A DNA stretch of 64,000 bases, from assembly GCF_001308015.1 (NCBI RefSeq), contig NZ_LGYH01000010.1:18797-82796 (forward strand), given 5' to 3'. The notes beneath the pieces were generated by a model. It was not told the DNA's origin. It saw only the letters and a program-made list of their open reading frames with translations, and searched no databases. Below, in pieces: positions 27,082-36,416 of this stretch. Each line of letters opens with the position of its first letter. Within the stretch, counting starts at the first letter, position 1. This DNA is from Neisseria sp. 83E34. Its GTDB lineage: Bacteria > Pseudomonadota > Gammaproteobacteria > Burkholderiales > Neisseriaceae. The translations under genes and the position numbers were made by a program.

Positions 27082-27681
27082 TCAATAACGAAAATGCGGC
27101 ATTGAAGCAGCCACCCAAACAACCTGATACAGCAAAGATAACAGAAAACCGCTTTGCAACTGCCCCAAGCTGAATACATTACCGGGCTGTTTTTCTACTG
27201 TTACACGATGAAGATAAAACAACACCATCAGCAAAACTTGCATTCCAATCCAATATTCCGGTTCCAAAGCATACATTTGCAATAATGCAGGCAAAATATA
27301 TGCCGACATACCGTGAGGATAATTAAGCCAAGCCAAGCTGCATAAACATAAAAAAGCCGCGTGCATCAAGATGCCGGTAACTGCAAACAAGCTGATAAAC
27401 ACACCCGCATTCGCAATCCACAAACTTTTTCCCGGCACGCGGTGCCATTTATGAACAAAGAAAAACAAACTGGCAACAGCAATGTAAAATTGAGGCACAT
27501 AAAAAGCGGTTATATGCGTGATTCCCACCAAACCAGGCAATACTTTTCCAAATAAGATGCTCAACCCCAGCCAGAGCAATACACTTGCCCAAAGCCATTG
27601 GAACATACCTTCTTTAAATGAAGCGTACAAAAACACCCCGATATAAACCAATAAGCACCACAAACCGAAATCACCCGGCAT
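27082..27681 (-). CDS. Polytopic membrane protein, unknown
   Basis: 199 aa from the ATG at 27681, which follows GAGGAAAAT; the frame's 18 upstream codons have no site. About six hydrophobic segments with short loops, tryptophan- and phenylalanine-rich. No family recognised. It begins 31 bases after the dapF stop on the same strand, so the two are probably one transcript. Confidence 0.72.
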   Translation of the reverse strand: MPGDFGLWCLLVYIGVFLYASFKEGMFQWLWASVLLWLGLSILFGKVLPGLVGITHITAFYVPQFYIAVASLFFFVHKWHRVPGKSLWIANAGVFISLFAVTGILMHAAFLCLCSLAWLNYPHGMSAYILPALLQMYALEPEYWIGMQVLLMVLFYLHRVTVEKQPGNVFSLGQLQSGFLLSLLYQVVWVAASMPHFRY

Positions 27682-27712
27682 ATTTTCCTCGCACAGCCGA
27701 AAGCAGCATACA

Positions 27713-28561
27713 TCAATATTGCAGCTCACCCTCAAACACGGTTTCTGCAGGCCCCATCATCAAAACATCTTGTTCCGGCTCCCAAGTGATAAACAAATCG
27801 CCTCCGGGCAAACTTACTCGAACCGATTCCCCAGTAGCCAGCAAACCCAATCGGATACCCGCCACAACAGCAGCGCACGCTCCGGTGCCGCAAGCCCTTG
27901 TTTCGCCTGCACCACGCTCAAAAACCCTCAGCATGATGTGGGCTTTATCCACAACCTGCATAAAACCGATATTAACGCGACTGGGAAAGCACTCATGCGA
28001 TTCAATCTCGGCACCCCATTGCTGCACAGGCGCCGAAGCAACATCTTCAACAAGAATAACAGCATGCGGATTTCCTATGTTGACACAGCTTACCGGAACG
28101 GATTCCAAACCCACCATAATCCTATAGGTAAGTGTATTTTCCTCTTCCTGAATAGGCGGCAAAAAAGGAATCTCCTCAGGGGCAAAATGCGGTTTGCCCA
28201 TATTTACCGTGACCAAACCGTTTTCCATCAATTTCGGCAAAATGATGCCGCGTGCCGTTTCCACTACAATTTCATGCTTATCGGTCAAACCTTTATCTGT
28301 CACAAAACGCACAAAACAACGCGCACCATTACCACACTGCTCTACTTCACTGCCGTCGGCATTAAAAATACGGTAGCGGAAATCCACTGTATCTGTATGC
28401 GGCTTTTCAACCAATAACAACTGATCAAACCCCACCCCCGTATGACGGTCTGCCCATTGTGTTAAAGGGGCTTGGAAAGGATCAAATTGCTGGCTGATAC
28501 CGTCAACCACCATAAAATCATTACCTAAGCCATGCATTTTCGTAAATTTCAGTGTTTTCAT
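27713..28561 (-). CDS. dapF: Diaminopimelate epimerase
   Basis: Converts LL- to meso-diaminopimelate for lysine and peptidoglycan synthesis. The two catalytic cysteines are visible: C76 in [12 protein letters not shown] and the partner in [10 protein letters not shown] near 219. Starts [16 protein letters not shown], which fixes the ATG at 28561 rather than the TTG three codons earlier. 282 aa, normal. First gene of a two-gene unit with the following membrane protein. Confidence 0.95.
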   Translation of the reverse strand: MKTLKFTKMHGLGNDFMVVDGISQQFDPFQAPLTQWADRHTGVGFDQLLLVEKPHTDTVDFRYRIFNADGSEVEQCGNGARCFVRFVTDKGLTDKHEIVVETARGIILPKLMENGLVTVNMGKPHFAPEEIPFLPPIQEEENTLTYRIMVGLESVPVSCVNIGNPHAVILVEDVASAPVQQWGAEIESHECFPSRVNIGFMQVVDKAHIMLRVFERGAGETRACGTGACAAVVAGIRLGLLATGESVRVSLPGGDLFITWEPEQDVLMMGPAETVFEGELQY

Positions 28562-29351
28562 AAACAACAACTTTCTTCAAACCAACGGCAGCACACAAAC
28601 AGCTGCTTAAACTAGCTTTATAACATAAGCCCAAACCTTCTTCTATAATCTAACTTAATAATTCTGCAATGTTGTTCAACTTCATTCGAAAAGTATGATT
28701 TTTTTAAACTACTAAAAACAGAAATGGAATCAATTTCAGGTGATAGGCAAAATTTACTTCATCCATTGCTTCACCACCATACGATGCGCGTCTCAAATCT
28801 TTTATCAGACCAAACCCCCAATATGCATTTAAAATATTACAATAGATTTCTTGCAAACCCATCCATTCACCGACTCAATCAAACAGGCCTCTGGTCTAAT
28901 ACCGAACACCCACACAATCAAATTGTTGCATAAAAAATACAGATTAATCGGTTATTATTTAAAATAATCGGTATTTATTTAAATAAATTTTCTACTCAAA
29001 ATATACAAAAAATGTCATCCCGCCTTCCAAATATCATTCTCAAAATAAACATAACAATATGTTTTATAAAAACTAATTCATATAAAATCATCTAATGACA
29101 AACTAAATCGACGTAATTTGTCACCTACTGACCATTAGTGGCAAGAATTATCCCCATACCAAATACATACTTCTTTATCAAATACCGTTTATCAATTTTT
29201 TTTTGACAAATCCTCTATTGATATTTCTTCTTAAAACAGACAAAATACACCCAACAAAACACAAAACAAACCGGCAAAATCACTTTGCCAACGTTATAAA
29301 AACTACATTCAATAACATTACGAATAACATTACAAACTCAAGGAAAACGTC
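28562..29351. other. Long AT-rich intergenic region
   Basis: 790 bases, visibly poorer in G and C than its surroundings and without any DUS. Contains the two 18-base repeats listed separately and a TTGACA hexamer at 29213-29218 without a convincing -10. A 69-codon frame at 28724-28933 lacks a ribosome site and family resemblance and was not called. Confidence 0.7.
28947..28984. repeat. Two 18-base direct repeats with self-complementary tails
   Basis: AATCGGTTATTATTTAAA at 28947 and AATCGGTATTTATTTAAA at 28967, identical at 16 of 18 positions and 20 bases apart. Overlapping palindromes ATTATTTAAAATAAT and ATTTATTTAAATAAAT are present. Two-turn spacing suggests a tandem protein-binding site. 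Confidence 0.5.
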
Positions 29352-29540
29352 ATGAAAAAGTATGTTGAAGCTTATCTGCCTTTAATTATCGGATTATTGC
29401 TGCAAATTGCTGTACTAGCGCTTATTCTGATGGGAGATCCTCAAACACTGGCCACACATAGCAACCCAATCAACTCTTCAACAGCCGAAGTGTTAAGCCA
29501 AACCTTACAAAGTGCTTCTACTTTTGGCATGAATAAATAA
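29352..29540 (+). CDS. Small single-span membrane protein
   Basis: 62 aa: short basic start MKKYVEAYLP, one hydrophobic helix of about 18 residues (LIIGLLLQIAVLALILMG), then a polar Ser/Thr/Asn-rich tail. AAGGAAAA lies just upstream, and a strong terminator follows, so a real small gene is likely. No family recognised. Precedes the TonB-domain gene but is separated from it by the terminator. Confidence 0.65.
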   Translation: MKKYVEAYLPLIIGLLLQIAVLALILMGDPQTLATHSNPINSSTAEVLSQTLQSASTFGMNK

Positions 29541-29563
29541 ATTTCTCCATGTAAACAAAACAC

Positions 29564-29605
29564 AACGGTCAATATTCATTCCAAATATTGACCGTTTAAT
29601 TTTTT
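29564..29605 (+). terminator. Strong terminator after the 62-aa gene
   Basis: 13-bp stem AACGGTCAATATT / AATATTGACCGTT with a seven-base loop and a run of nine T. Confidence 0.93.
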
Positions 29606-29686
29606 TTTAGCCGACCGGAACTTTACCCATTTAAAATATATCTGCAATTAATAACAATTTCTTCAATCTATAAGAGAGACATTCAT

Positions 29687-29998
29687 ATGCAAAAAATCCT
29701 TTTCTCATTGCTTGCAAGCTCCATGCTGCTTGGAACTGCACAAGCAGCGGTTAGTGATGTTAAGTTCTATGAAAAAGCCAGTCAGGCCAAAGCACCGATT
29801 AAAGGCAAACTCGCACTTCGTTTAACCATCAAGCCTGACGGGTATACTGAAAACATTAAAGTTGCGCGCAGCAGCGGTTCTAAACAAATTGATCAAGCCG
29901 CGGTAGAATGGATGTCGCGCCAACAGCTACGCCCTGTATCCCAAAACGGCGAAGCCCGCGTATTTAGTACCATCAAAGAGATTAAATACGGTTATTAA
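29687..29998 (+). CDS. Exported stand-alone TonB C-terminal-like domain
   Basis: 103 aa: signal peptide MQKILFSLLASSMLLGTAQA, then about 80 residues with the TonB C-terminal pattern (LALRLTIKPDGYTENIKVARSSGSKQIDQAAVEW in outline: a Gly-preceded strand, DG turn, SSG, and the DxAAxxW helix). Complete TonB has a membrane anchor and Pro-rich linker; both are missing here, so it cannot transduce energy in the usual way. It may be a periplasmic adaptor or a remnant. Good ribosome site (AGAGAG) and its own terminator. Confidence 0.75.
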   Translation: MQKILFSLLASSMLLGTAQAAVSDVKFYEKASQAKAPIKGKLALRLTIKPDGYTENIKVARSSGSKQIDQAAVEWMSRQQLRPVSQNGEARVFSTIKEIKYGY

Positions 29999-30013
29999 GG
30001 TTTTACCCGACTC

Positions 30014-30054
30014 AATCCGGCGAAGCAGCTTAGTCCTGTTGTGCCGGATTTTTT
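30014..30054 (+). terminator. Terminator after the TonB-like gene
   Basis: AATCCGGC / GCCGGATT, 21-base loop, then TTTT. Confidence 0.75.
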
Positions 30055-30272
30055 ACATAATTAAGCCACACCTGACACAAAATCCTGTTATAGATAAATA
30101 ACTGAATACCATCACAACACAAAAGCGGGGTTTTCCCGGCTTTATCATTCATAACAGCAAGCAAACAATAGCTATCGAAAATAAACAAGGTCTGCTACCC
30201 TATTTAAATTACCATTTTTAAAAATTCAACTATATACTTTCAATTAAATCATCAGATTAAAAGAGATAAACA

Positions 30273-30749
30273 ATGAAAGCATACATTCCATTTCTTCTAC
30301 TCCCTCTGTTGGCCGCATGTAGCTCCGGACCTTCCGGCATGTCTGTCAACCTCGGTATCGGCAGCCGTATCGGCTCACATGTAGGCTTAGGAACATCGGT
30401 TAACATACCGGTGGATATTTCCGGTAAAAAATCTGATTCGGGCATCAACGTTATTGAAAAGCAAATCGTTACGCACTTCGATACGCAAGGCAACGCCAGC
30501 GATGCGGCCGTGAAAGGTGGTTTCTACCGCCAACTCATCAGCAAACGCAGCAACAATGAATATATCGTACAAGATTTTTATGAAGATAACGGCAGAAAGC
30601 GCACTGACCCGATGGTGTTAACCCGTAAGCAATTAATGGACTTCAATGCCCATCCCCTAGACGGTACACTAACCGTTTATGCTTATAACGGCAATATCAT
30701 GCGTCAGCAGACTTATCAAAACGGCAGGCTAACCAGTGCAAAATATTAA
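30273..30749 (+). CDS. Lipoprotein of unknown function
   Basis: 158 aa with lipoprotein signal MKAYIPFLLLPLLAAC (Cys 16). A Gly/Ser-rich stretch follows (GIGSRIGSHVGLGTSV), then a folded part ending in a short YxNGxxxxQxxYxNGRL repeat. I recall similar small Neisseria lipoproteins, but cannot name the family. Preceded by AAGAGATAA; ended by a DUS pair. Confidence 0.75.
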   Translation: MKAYIPFLLLPLLAACSSGPSGMSVNLGIGSRIGSHVGLGTSVNIPVDISGKKSDSGINVIEKQIVTHFDTQGNASDAAVKGGFYRQLISKRSNNEYIVQDFYEDNGRKRTDPMVLTRKQLMDFNAHPLDGTLTVYAYNGNIMRQQTYQNGRLTSAKY

Positions 30750-30757
30750 CGATGATC

Positions 30758-30787
30758 AATGCCTGTCTGAACATTCAGACAGGCATT
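30758..30787 (+). terminator. DUS-pair terminator
   Basis: AATGCCTGTCTGAA / TTCAGACAGGCATT with a two-base loop. Confidence 0.8.
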
Positions 30788-30900
30788 AATTCAATTAACT
30801 TAGCTCTCTTTAGATAACAATGGAGATGAAATTTTTATACTATAGCAAAGTAAACTTAACAACAGTACACTTGTCATTAAGTATTTCCCAGCAACATCAT

Positions 30901-30935
30901 AATGCCTGTCTGAAACCATCTTTCAGACAGGCATT
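30901..30935 (-). terminator. DUS-pair terminator after ansA
   Basis: AATGCCTGTCTGAAA / TTTCAGACAGGCATT, loop CCATC; ends the speB-ansA unit on the minus strand. Confidence 0.8.
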
Positions 30936-30943
30936 GTTTGATC

Positions 30944-31927
30944 TCAAATTAAATGCAAATGATGCAATTGCTCTTCCAGCCAGGTAACATCAGCCTGACT
31001 GCTCACAGCTAATGTTAACAACGCAACTGCTGTTTCCAGATTACATTTTCCACCACTCACAGCCCCTGCCTCACACAATGCACTGCCTTGGGCATATACC
31101 GCTGCTACACAACCTTGCAGTACTTGGCTGATATTTAAAAGCAATTTACCTTGCTCCGTAAAAGCACGCACTGCTTCAATCAATGCCGAGCTATCCGGCG
31201 CATTTCCATGCCCGTAAGTTTGCAGTATCACCGCATCAGCAGTATTGTGAACAATATTGTGTGCAATAGTATCGGCCATCATCCCCGGAATCAATGTATA
31301 GCATTCAATATTGGCTTCCGGATTAATTTCTTGCACGGCAAACGGTTCTACCGTTTTTTCAGACAGGCATACTTTGTCCCAACCACCTTCTTCACTCCAC
31401 ATACCCGATGCACCAAAATGCGCATTATCAAATGCCGCAGCAAATTCGGTGCTGATTTTACTGCAGCCTACCGCAGGAAACAGCTTGCCATTAAATGCGA
31501 TTACCACATCTTTCAAATCCGGCCGCTCCAGCGCAGCTACCGCTGTAGCTAAATTCAGCGGCGCGTCACTGTTTTCACTGTTGTAAGGCCATTGCGCCCC
31601 AGTGAGCACAACGGGCTTGTTCAAGCCCTTTAACGACAGTGCAAATATATTGGCGGTATAAGCCAGCGTATCCGTGCCATGTAGCACCAACACCCCATCA
31701 TATTGAGGAATCTTGTCTTTCAGAATAGCCAGCCAATTTTGCCAGTCGAGCAACGTAACGGCAGAAGAATCAATCAGCGGGTTGCAAACGTGCCAGTCAA
31801 AATCGCAACGTGCGGCAAACGGGGCAAGCGCTTTGCCAACCAAGGCCGTATCGGGAGCCAATCCTTTACTGCCGGCACTCATACCTATAGTGCCCCCGGT
31901 ATAAAGAACAAAGATATGTTTTTTCAT
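30944..31927 (-). CDS. ansA: Type I (cytoplasmic) L-asparaginase
   Basis: Hydrolyses asparagine to aspartate and ammonia. Both catalytic threonine motifs are present: LYTGGTIGM near 8-16 and VLHGTDTLAYTA near 82-93. 327 aa without a signal peptide fits the cytoplasmic type I enzyme rather than the periplasmic type II. Starts 32 bases after speB, so one operon is likely. The coding region contains an exact DUS (31358-31369). Confidence 0.92.
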   Translation of the reverse strand: MKKHIFVLYTGGTIGMSAGSKGLAPDTALVGKALAPFAARCDFDWHVCNPLIDSSAVTLLDWQNWLAILKDKIPQYDGVLVLHGTDTLAYTANIFALSLKGLNKPVVLTGAQWPYNSENSDAPLNLATAVAALERPDLKDVVIAFNGKLFPAVGCSKISTEFAAAFDNAHFGASGMWSEEGGWDKVCLSEKTVEPFAVQEINPEANIECYTLIPGMMADTIAHNIVHNTADAVILQTYGHGNAPDSSALIEAVRAFTEQGKLLLNISQVLQGCVAAVYAQGSALCEAGAVSGGKCNLETAVALLTLAVSSQADVTWLEEQLHHLHLI

Positions 31928-31959
31928 TAAACAACAGCCACAACTTTTTCAGACAGGCA

Positions 31960-32928
31960 TTACCATTTGCCCGCAACTTTTTTATTGCGCATCAGGCAGA
32001 GCATATCGGCTGCCACATGCGCGGCAGCAATCGCAGTAATTTCAGCACTGTCATAAGACGGCGCCACTTCCACCACATCCATACCTACAATATTCAAATC
32101 ACCGAGTTTGCGGACAATACCCAAAGCCGTATGCGAATTCAATCCGCCGGGCACCGGCGTTCCGGTACCCGGAGCAAAGGCCGGATCAAGGCAATCAATG
32201 TCGAAAGTAATATAAACAGGATTATTGCCGATGATTTCATAAATCCGCTGTACGGTAGCATCTACACCGTTTTCATTTACCCACGGCGCAAACAGCATAT
32301 TCATGCCCATAAAATCGCTGTTCCAAGTGCGGATACCGACTTGAGCCGAAGTTTTCGGATCAATCAACCCGTTTTTAACGGCTTTGTAAAACATAGTGCC
32401 GTGATTTAACGACTCTTCCGCATCATCAGGCCAAGTATCGCAATGCGCATCAAAATGCAACAAGCTCAGAGGCTTACCGTATTTTTCTGCATGTGCTTGC
32501 AGCAGAGGATAAGTAATGTAATGGTCCCCGCCAAACGTAAGCATTTTTGCATTGGAGTTTTGGATAATATCGCGCGCATGTTGAACAATAGTTTCCCGAA
32601 TTGTCCAAGGCTGATGCGCATCGAACCAACAATCGCCGTAGTCAATCACCGCCAAATCATCAAACGGGTCAAATCCCCATGGGAAAAGGTTTAGTTCTGC
32701 CAGTTGCACGCTGGCTGCACGAATTGCCGCCGGCCCCAAACGCGCGCCCGGGCGGAAAGTGGTGGCTAAATCCAAAGGTACGCCCGATACAACCACATCA
32801 ACGCCTTCCAGATTGCGCGTATAGTTGCGGCGCATAAACGATAATGCGCCGGCATAAGTATTTTCAATAGTTGAGCCTATCAGCCCTTCGCGGCGGAATG
32901 CGCCATCGCCATAGATTTTTTCGGTCAT
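31960..32928 (-). CDS. speB: Agmatinase
   Basis: Ureohydrolase family: agmatine to putrescine plus urea. Manganese ligands are visible in GGDHYITYPLL, HFDAHCDTW and TFDIDCLDPAFAPG. 322 aa and the N-terminal wording fit agmatinase better than arginase, but the substrate is inferred. A single DUS lies in the short gap to ansA; together they form a nitrogen-metabolism pair. Confidence 0.9.
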   Translation of the reverse strand: MTEKIYGDGAFRREGLIGSTIENTYAGALSFMRRNYTRNLEGVDVVVSGVPLDLATTFRPGARLGPAAIRAASVQLAELNLFPWGFDPFDDLAVIDYGDCWFDAHQPWTIRETIVQHARDIIQNSNAKMLTFGGDHYITYPLLQAHAEKYGKPLSLLHFDAHCDTWPDDAEESLNHGTMFYKAVKNGLIDPKTSAQVGIRTWNSDFMGMNMLFAPWVNENGVDATVQRIYEIIGNNPVYITFDIDCLDPAFAPGTGTPVPGGLNSHTALGIVRKLGDLNIVGMDVVEVAPSYDSAEITAIAAAHVAADMLCLMRNKKVAGKW

Positions 32929-33050
32929 AGTGTATAGAGCCTTTGAAATTTCTCGAATCGACTAATGTTGTAGCAGCGTTCAACCGCTCAAAAACAATAC
33001 GGCGGTAAGCCGTTTTTTGTGATGGTAACGTATAAACTATACGCGAACCA

Positions 33051-33089
33051 CGCCTGTCTGAAATAGAAATAAGGCTTTCAGACAGGCAT
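33051..33089 (-). terminator. DUS-like pair between dedA and speB
   Basis: CGCCTGTCTGAA (one mismatch) faces TTCAGACAGGCA; weak hairpin with a 14-base loop downstream of dedA. Confidence 0.45.
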
Positions 33090-33108
33090 CTGAAAACCTT
33101 ATGCGGGT

Positions 33109-33816
33109 TTATACTTCTTTTTGGGTTTGCTTTTGCGCTCTTTCCGCTTTTTTCACCGCCCTTAATGCCTGTCGTTGTTGGCGCAGTTCTCTCAGTTTCC
33201 GATGATAAAAACGTATGCGCTGGCGCTTTCTCCACCAGAAATAGCCTAACACTACCGCGCCGATGCCGATTAAGATAAACAAACCGTATTGAAACTGGTG
33301 AACCTTATTCATCAACCAATCGCGGTTGGATGCGCCATAGTCTCCCAAATACACCCAAACCGGCACGGAAATCAAAGCGGCAAAACCATCCATCAACAGG
33401 AAACGTGTAAACGAAACTTTTCCGCTGATACCGGCTGTAATGAAAATCGGCGTACGCAAGCCTGGTAAAAAACGTGCCACAAACAATACCCAGTTGCCAT
33501 ACTTATCAAACTTTTCCTGCACTTGCGCATAACGCTTGGGCGTCATCACACGCGCTACTGGTTTGAATCTTAATATTTTATCGCCGTAGGTTTTTCCGGC
33601 CATAAACATCATGCCGTCACCGACCAGTACGCCAAGCATACCGACCAAAAACATAATGTGCACATCCGCGTATCCCAAACCGGCGATAATGCCCCCTGTT
33701 ACCAAGGTAATATCTTCCGGAATCGGCACGCCGAAGCCACACGCAACCAATACTAAAAAAACGGCAGCGTAACCGTATTGTGTAAAAAATGACTCCAAGA
33801 GGGCGAGAGAAATCAT
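33109..33816 (-). CDS. DedA-family membrane protein
   Basis: 235 aa with about five hydrophobic segments and the family signature VARFLPGLRTPIFITAGISG near 112-131, including the conserved arginines; GVPIPEDITLVTGG near 29-42. Ends in a very basic tail. DedA proteins are undecaprenyl-phosphate or phospholipid flippase candidates that support envelope homeostasis. Downstream of glmM on the same strand, perhaps in the same transcript. Confidence 0.88.
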   Translation of the reverse strand: MISLALLESFFTQYGYAAVFLVLVACGFGVPIPEDITLVTGGIIAGLGYADVHIMFLVGMLGVLVGDGMMFMAGKTYGDKILRFKPVARVMTPKRYAQVQEKFDKYGNWVLFVARFLPGLRTPIFITAGISGKVSFTRFLLMDGFAALISVPVWVYLGDYGASNRDWLMNKVHQFQYGLFILIGIGAVVLGYFWWRKRQRIRFYHRKLRELRQQRQALRAVKKAERAQKQTQKEV

Positions 33817-33931
33817 AAGCCCTGCTTCCTTTTTCGTGTGTATATGGTTAGTTTCGAAGCACTTGAAATGGCATTCAAGCCCCGCCTGCCATTCTAACAG
33901 ACGGGGGCTTGTTTTTCTGCTTGTGTTGCGA

Positions 33932-35281
33932 TTATTTTCTTGCTTTTACAGGCGGATTTTGAATGGCTGCGGCAATTCGCTCGGCTCCAGATTGCGCCCA
34001 ATCAGATTGCTTGGCTTCCACCATCACACGCACCACCGGCTCGGTGCCGGAAGCGCGCAATACTACGCGGCCTTTGCCTTCCAGCTCTTTTTCCACCTCT
34101 GCCAGCGCAGCGGCAGACGCGCTTTGCCAATCCTGCCCTTTTTCAATGCGCACATTAATCATGGTTTGCGGATACGGGCGCCAGTCTAAAGCCGTTGCCA
34201 AATCCTGATTCAGGGTTTGGATAGCCGCCAATACTTGCAATGCTGAAATGATGCCGTCACCGGTATTGTGTTTATCCATGCAAAGAATATGACCCGAAGC
34301 CTCGCCGCCAATCAGCCAACCGCGCTGGTGCAATTGCTCCAAAACATAGCGGTCACCTACTTTGGCGCGGGCAAAGGCAACGCCTTTTTCTTTCAAGGCC
34401 AATTCCATTGCCATGTTCGTCATCACGGTGCCGACCACTCCGCCGATTTTCACGCCCTCTTTCGCGCATGCTTTGGCAATCACATAAATCAAGCTGTCGC
34501 CATCATAAACTTTGCCGTTTTTATCGACCATCATCAGGCGGTCGCCGTCGCCGTCCAGTGCAATGCCGTAATCCGCATCGTTTTGCAACACGGCCGCTTG
34601 TAAAGCTTTAGTATGGGTAGCACCACATTTTTCATTGATGTTGTAGCCGTTCGGTTCATCACCGATGGTCACCACTTTTGCGCCCAGCTCATGAAACACT
34701 TTCGGCGCAACATGGTAGCCCGCACCATTTGCGGTATCAACCACTAGCTTCAGGCCACGTAAGTCCAAATGGTTGGGAAAAGTGGATTTACAAAATTCGA
34801 TATACCGGTCATCCGCACCATTAATACGGCGGGCGCGACCTAAACGGTCGGAAGGCATAGTCACCATTTCTTGATCAAGCTTCGCTTCGATTTCCAGCTC
34901 AATCTCATCGCTCAGTTTTACACCGCCTTCCGCAAAAAATTTGATGCCGTTGTCAGAATACACGTTATGCGATGCGGAAATCATCACACCTGCCGACAAA
35001 CGCAGTGCGCGGGTTAAATAAGCAATACCGGGTGTAGGCAGCGGGCCTGTCTGAATCACGTTTACACCGGCTGCAGTGAAACCGGCTACCAAGGCAGCTT
35101 CCAACATATAGCCGGAAATACGGGTGTCTTTACCGATGATCACAGTAGGTTTGTGCTCACTGTCATGATGCACCAAAACCTGACCGGCAGCATAACCGAG
35201 CTTCAAAACGAATTCAGGGGTAATCGGAAACTGACCTACTTCACCGCGCACACCATCGGTGCCGAAATATTTTTTAGCCAT
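33932..35281 (-). CDS. glmM: Phosphoglucosamine mutase
   Basis: Interconverts glucosamine-6-phosphate and glucosamine-1-phosphate on the route to UDP-GlcNAc. Active-site phosphoserine in GVMISASHN near 103, metal loop DGDGDR near 245, phosphate-binding [11 protein letters not shown] near 410. I start at 35281 ([13 protein letters not shown]), since a GTG four codons upstream adds nothing conserved. 449 aa, normal. Last member of the conserved rlmE-ftsH-folP-glmM order. Confidence 0.95.
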   Translation of the reverse strand: MAKKYFGTDGVRGEVGQFPITPEFVLKLGYAAGQVLVHHDSEHKPTVIIGKDTRISGYMLEAALVAGFTAAGVNVIQTGPLPTPGIAYLTRALRLSAGVMISASHNVYSDNGIKFFAEGGVKLSDEIELEIEAKLDQEMVTMPSDRLGRARRINGADDRYIEFCKSTFPNHLDLRGLKLVVDTANGAGYHVAPKVFHELGAKVVTIGDEPNGYNINEKCGATHTKALQAAVLQNDADYGIALDGDGDRLMMVDKNGKVYDGDSLIYVIAKACAKEGVKIGGVVGTVMTNMAMELALKEKGVAFARAKVGDRYVLEQLHQRGWLIGGEASGHILCMDKHNTGDGIISALQVLAAIQTLNQDLATALDWRPYPQTMINVRIEKGQDWQSASAAALAEVEKELEGKGRVVLRASGTEPVVRVMVEAKQSDWAQSGAERIAAAIQNPPVKARK

Positions 35282-35369
35282 CTTAAAAGACACTCCAAAT
35301 TTAATATAAGTTTATTTTGTTACAGCCTTCCGGCTGCTTTTAAATTTAAGATTATGATTATCTTACACA

Positions 35370-35396
35370 TGCCTGTCTGAATCTTTTCAGACAGGC
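35370..35396 (-). terminator. DUS and near-DUS pair between folP and glmM
   Basis: GCCTGTCTGAA / TTCAGACAGGC with a short loop; one copy ends GGCT instead of GGCA. Weak inside-operon hairpin. Confidence 0.5.
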
Positions 35397-35413
35397 TTAC
35401 AGGCAGATATTGC

Positions 35414-36289
35414 TTACAAACGGTTGCCTGCTTTATCCACCTGAAAGACACCCAGCTCACGCCATACGTTCAAGGCATCTACCGTTGCTTTGACATCGTG
35501 GACCCGAACAATCTGTGCACCCCTCGCCACTGCTGCCAATGCAGCCGCCACGCTGCCGTACACACGCTCTTTCGGCGCCTGTTCGCCGGTTAAATCACCT
35601 ATCATACGTTTGCGCGACACACCGATTAATAATGGTAACGCCGTTGCTTCCGCCAATTCATCCAAATGCTGCATCAACAATAGATTATGTTTCAGTGTTT
35701 TACCAAATCCAAAACCGGGATCAAGCACAATTCTTCTCTCATCAATACCGGCCCCAGTGCACACAGCAACCCGTGCTTTCAGATAATCTGCCACTTCGCC
35801 GACCACATCCTGATAGTGCGGGTTATCCTGCATGTTCTCCGGCATGCCCTGCATATGCATCAAGCAAATACCTGTTTGAGAATATTGCACCAACGTAGCC
35901 ACTGCACCTTCATCTTCAAGGGCTTGCACATCATTGATTATATCTGCATAGCCTGCTGCCAGCGCTTTTTGCATAATTTCAGCACGACGCGTATCCAAGC
36001 TGATCGGCACATTCCAAGTCGCCAACTTTTCCAAAACGGGCGCCACCCGCAACCATTCCTCTTCAGGCGAAATATAAGCCGAACCCGGGCGCGTGGACTC
36101 GCCGCCTACATCTAAAATATGCGCGCCTTTCGTTAAAAGCTTTTCGGCATGCCTCAGTGCTTCATCCACACTTTTCGAATAATTGCCACCGTCGGAAAAA
36201 GAATCAGGAGTCAGATTAATGATGCCCATTACTTTCGGCTTGGACAAGTCTATCTGAAAACGACCCGCCTGCCAGATATAATCTCTCAT
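35414..36289 (-). CDS. folP: Dihydropteroate synthase
   Basis: Joins p-aminobenzoate to hydroxymethyl-dihydropterin in folate synthesis; target of sulfonamides. [15 protein letters not shown] near 21-35 is the first signature, [12 protein letters not shown] near 59-70 the second, DPGFGFGKT near 193 and the C-terminal RVHDV. 291 aa, normal. Uses the product of the PabB-PabC protein encoded at 9.6 kb. Confidence 0.95.
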   Translation of the reverse strand: MRDYIWQAGRFQIDLSKPKVMGIINLTPDSFSDGGNYSKSVDEALRHAEKLLTKGAHILDVGGESTRPGSAYISPEEEWLRVAPVLEKLATWNVPISLDTRRAEIMQKALAAGYADIINDVQALEDEGAVATLVQYSQTGICLMHMQGMPENMQDNPHYQDVVGEVADYLKARVAVCTGAGIDERRIVLDPGFGFGKTLKHNLLLMQHLDELAEATALPLLIGVSRKRMIGDLTGEQAPKERVYGSVAAALAAVARGAQIVRVHDVKATVDALNVWRELGVFQVDKAGNRL

Positions 36290-36364
36290 GGTTGTTAAAC
36301 CGATTTAAAAAAAGATGGAATTATATCCGATATACTGCCGCGTAATAATTAAAACAAATAAAAC

Positions 36365-36397
36365 ATATGCCTGTCTGAAATATTCAGACAGGCATAT
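36365..36397 (-). terminator. DUS-pair terminator after ftsH
   Basis: ATATGCCTGTCTGAA / TTCAGACAGGCATAT, loop ATA. Confidence 0.78.
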
Positions 36398-36416
36398 ATT
36401 GTATAACCGATCCACC

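Noticed and set aside
28724..28933. 69-codon open frame in the AT-rich spacer
   Set aside because: No ribosome site, no family wording, histidine-rich odd composition; likely chance.
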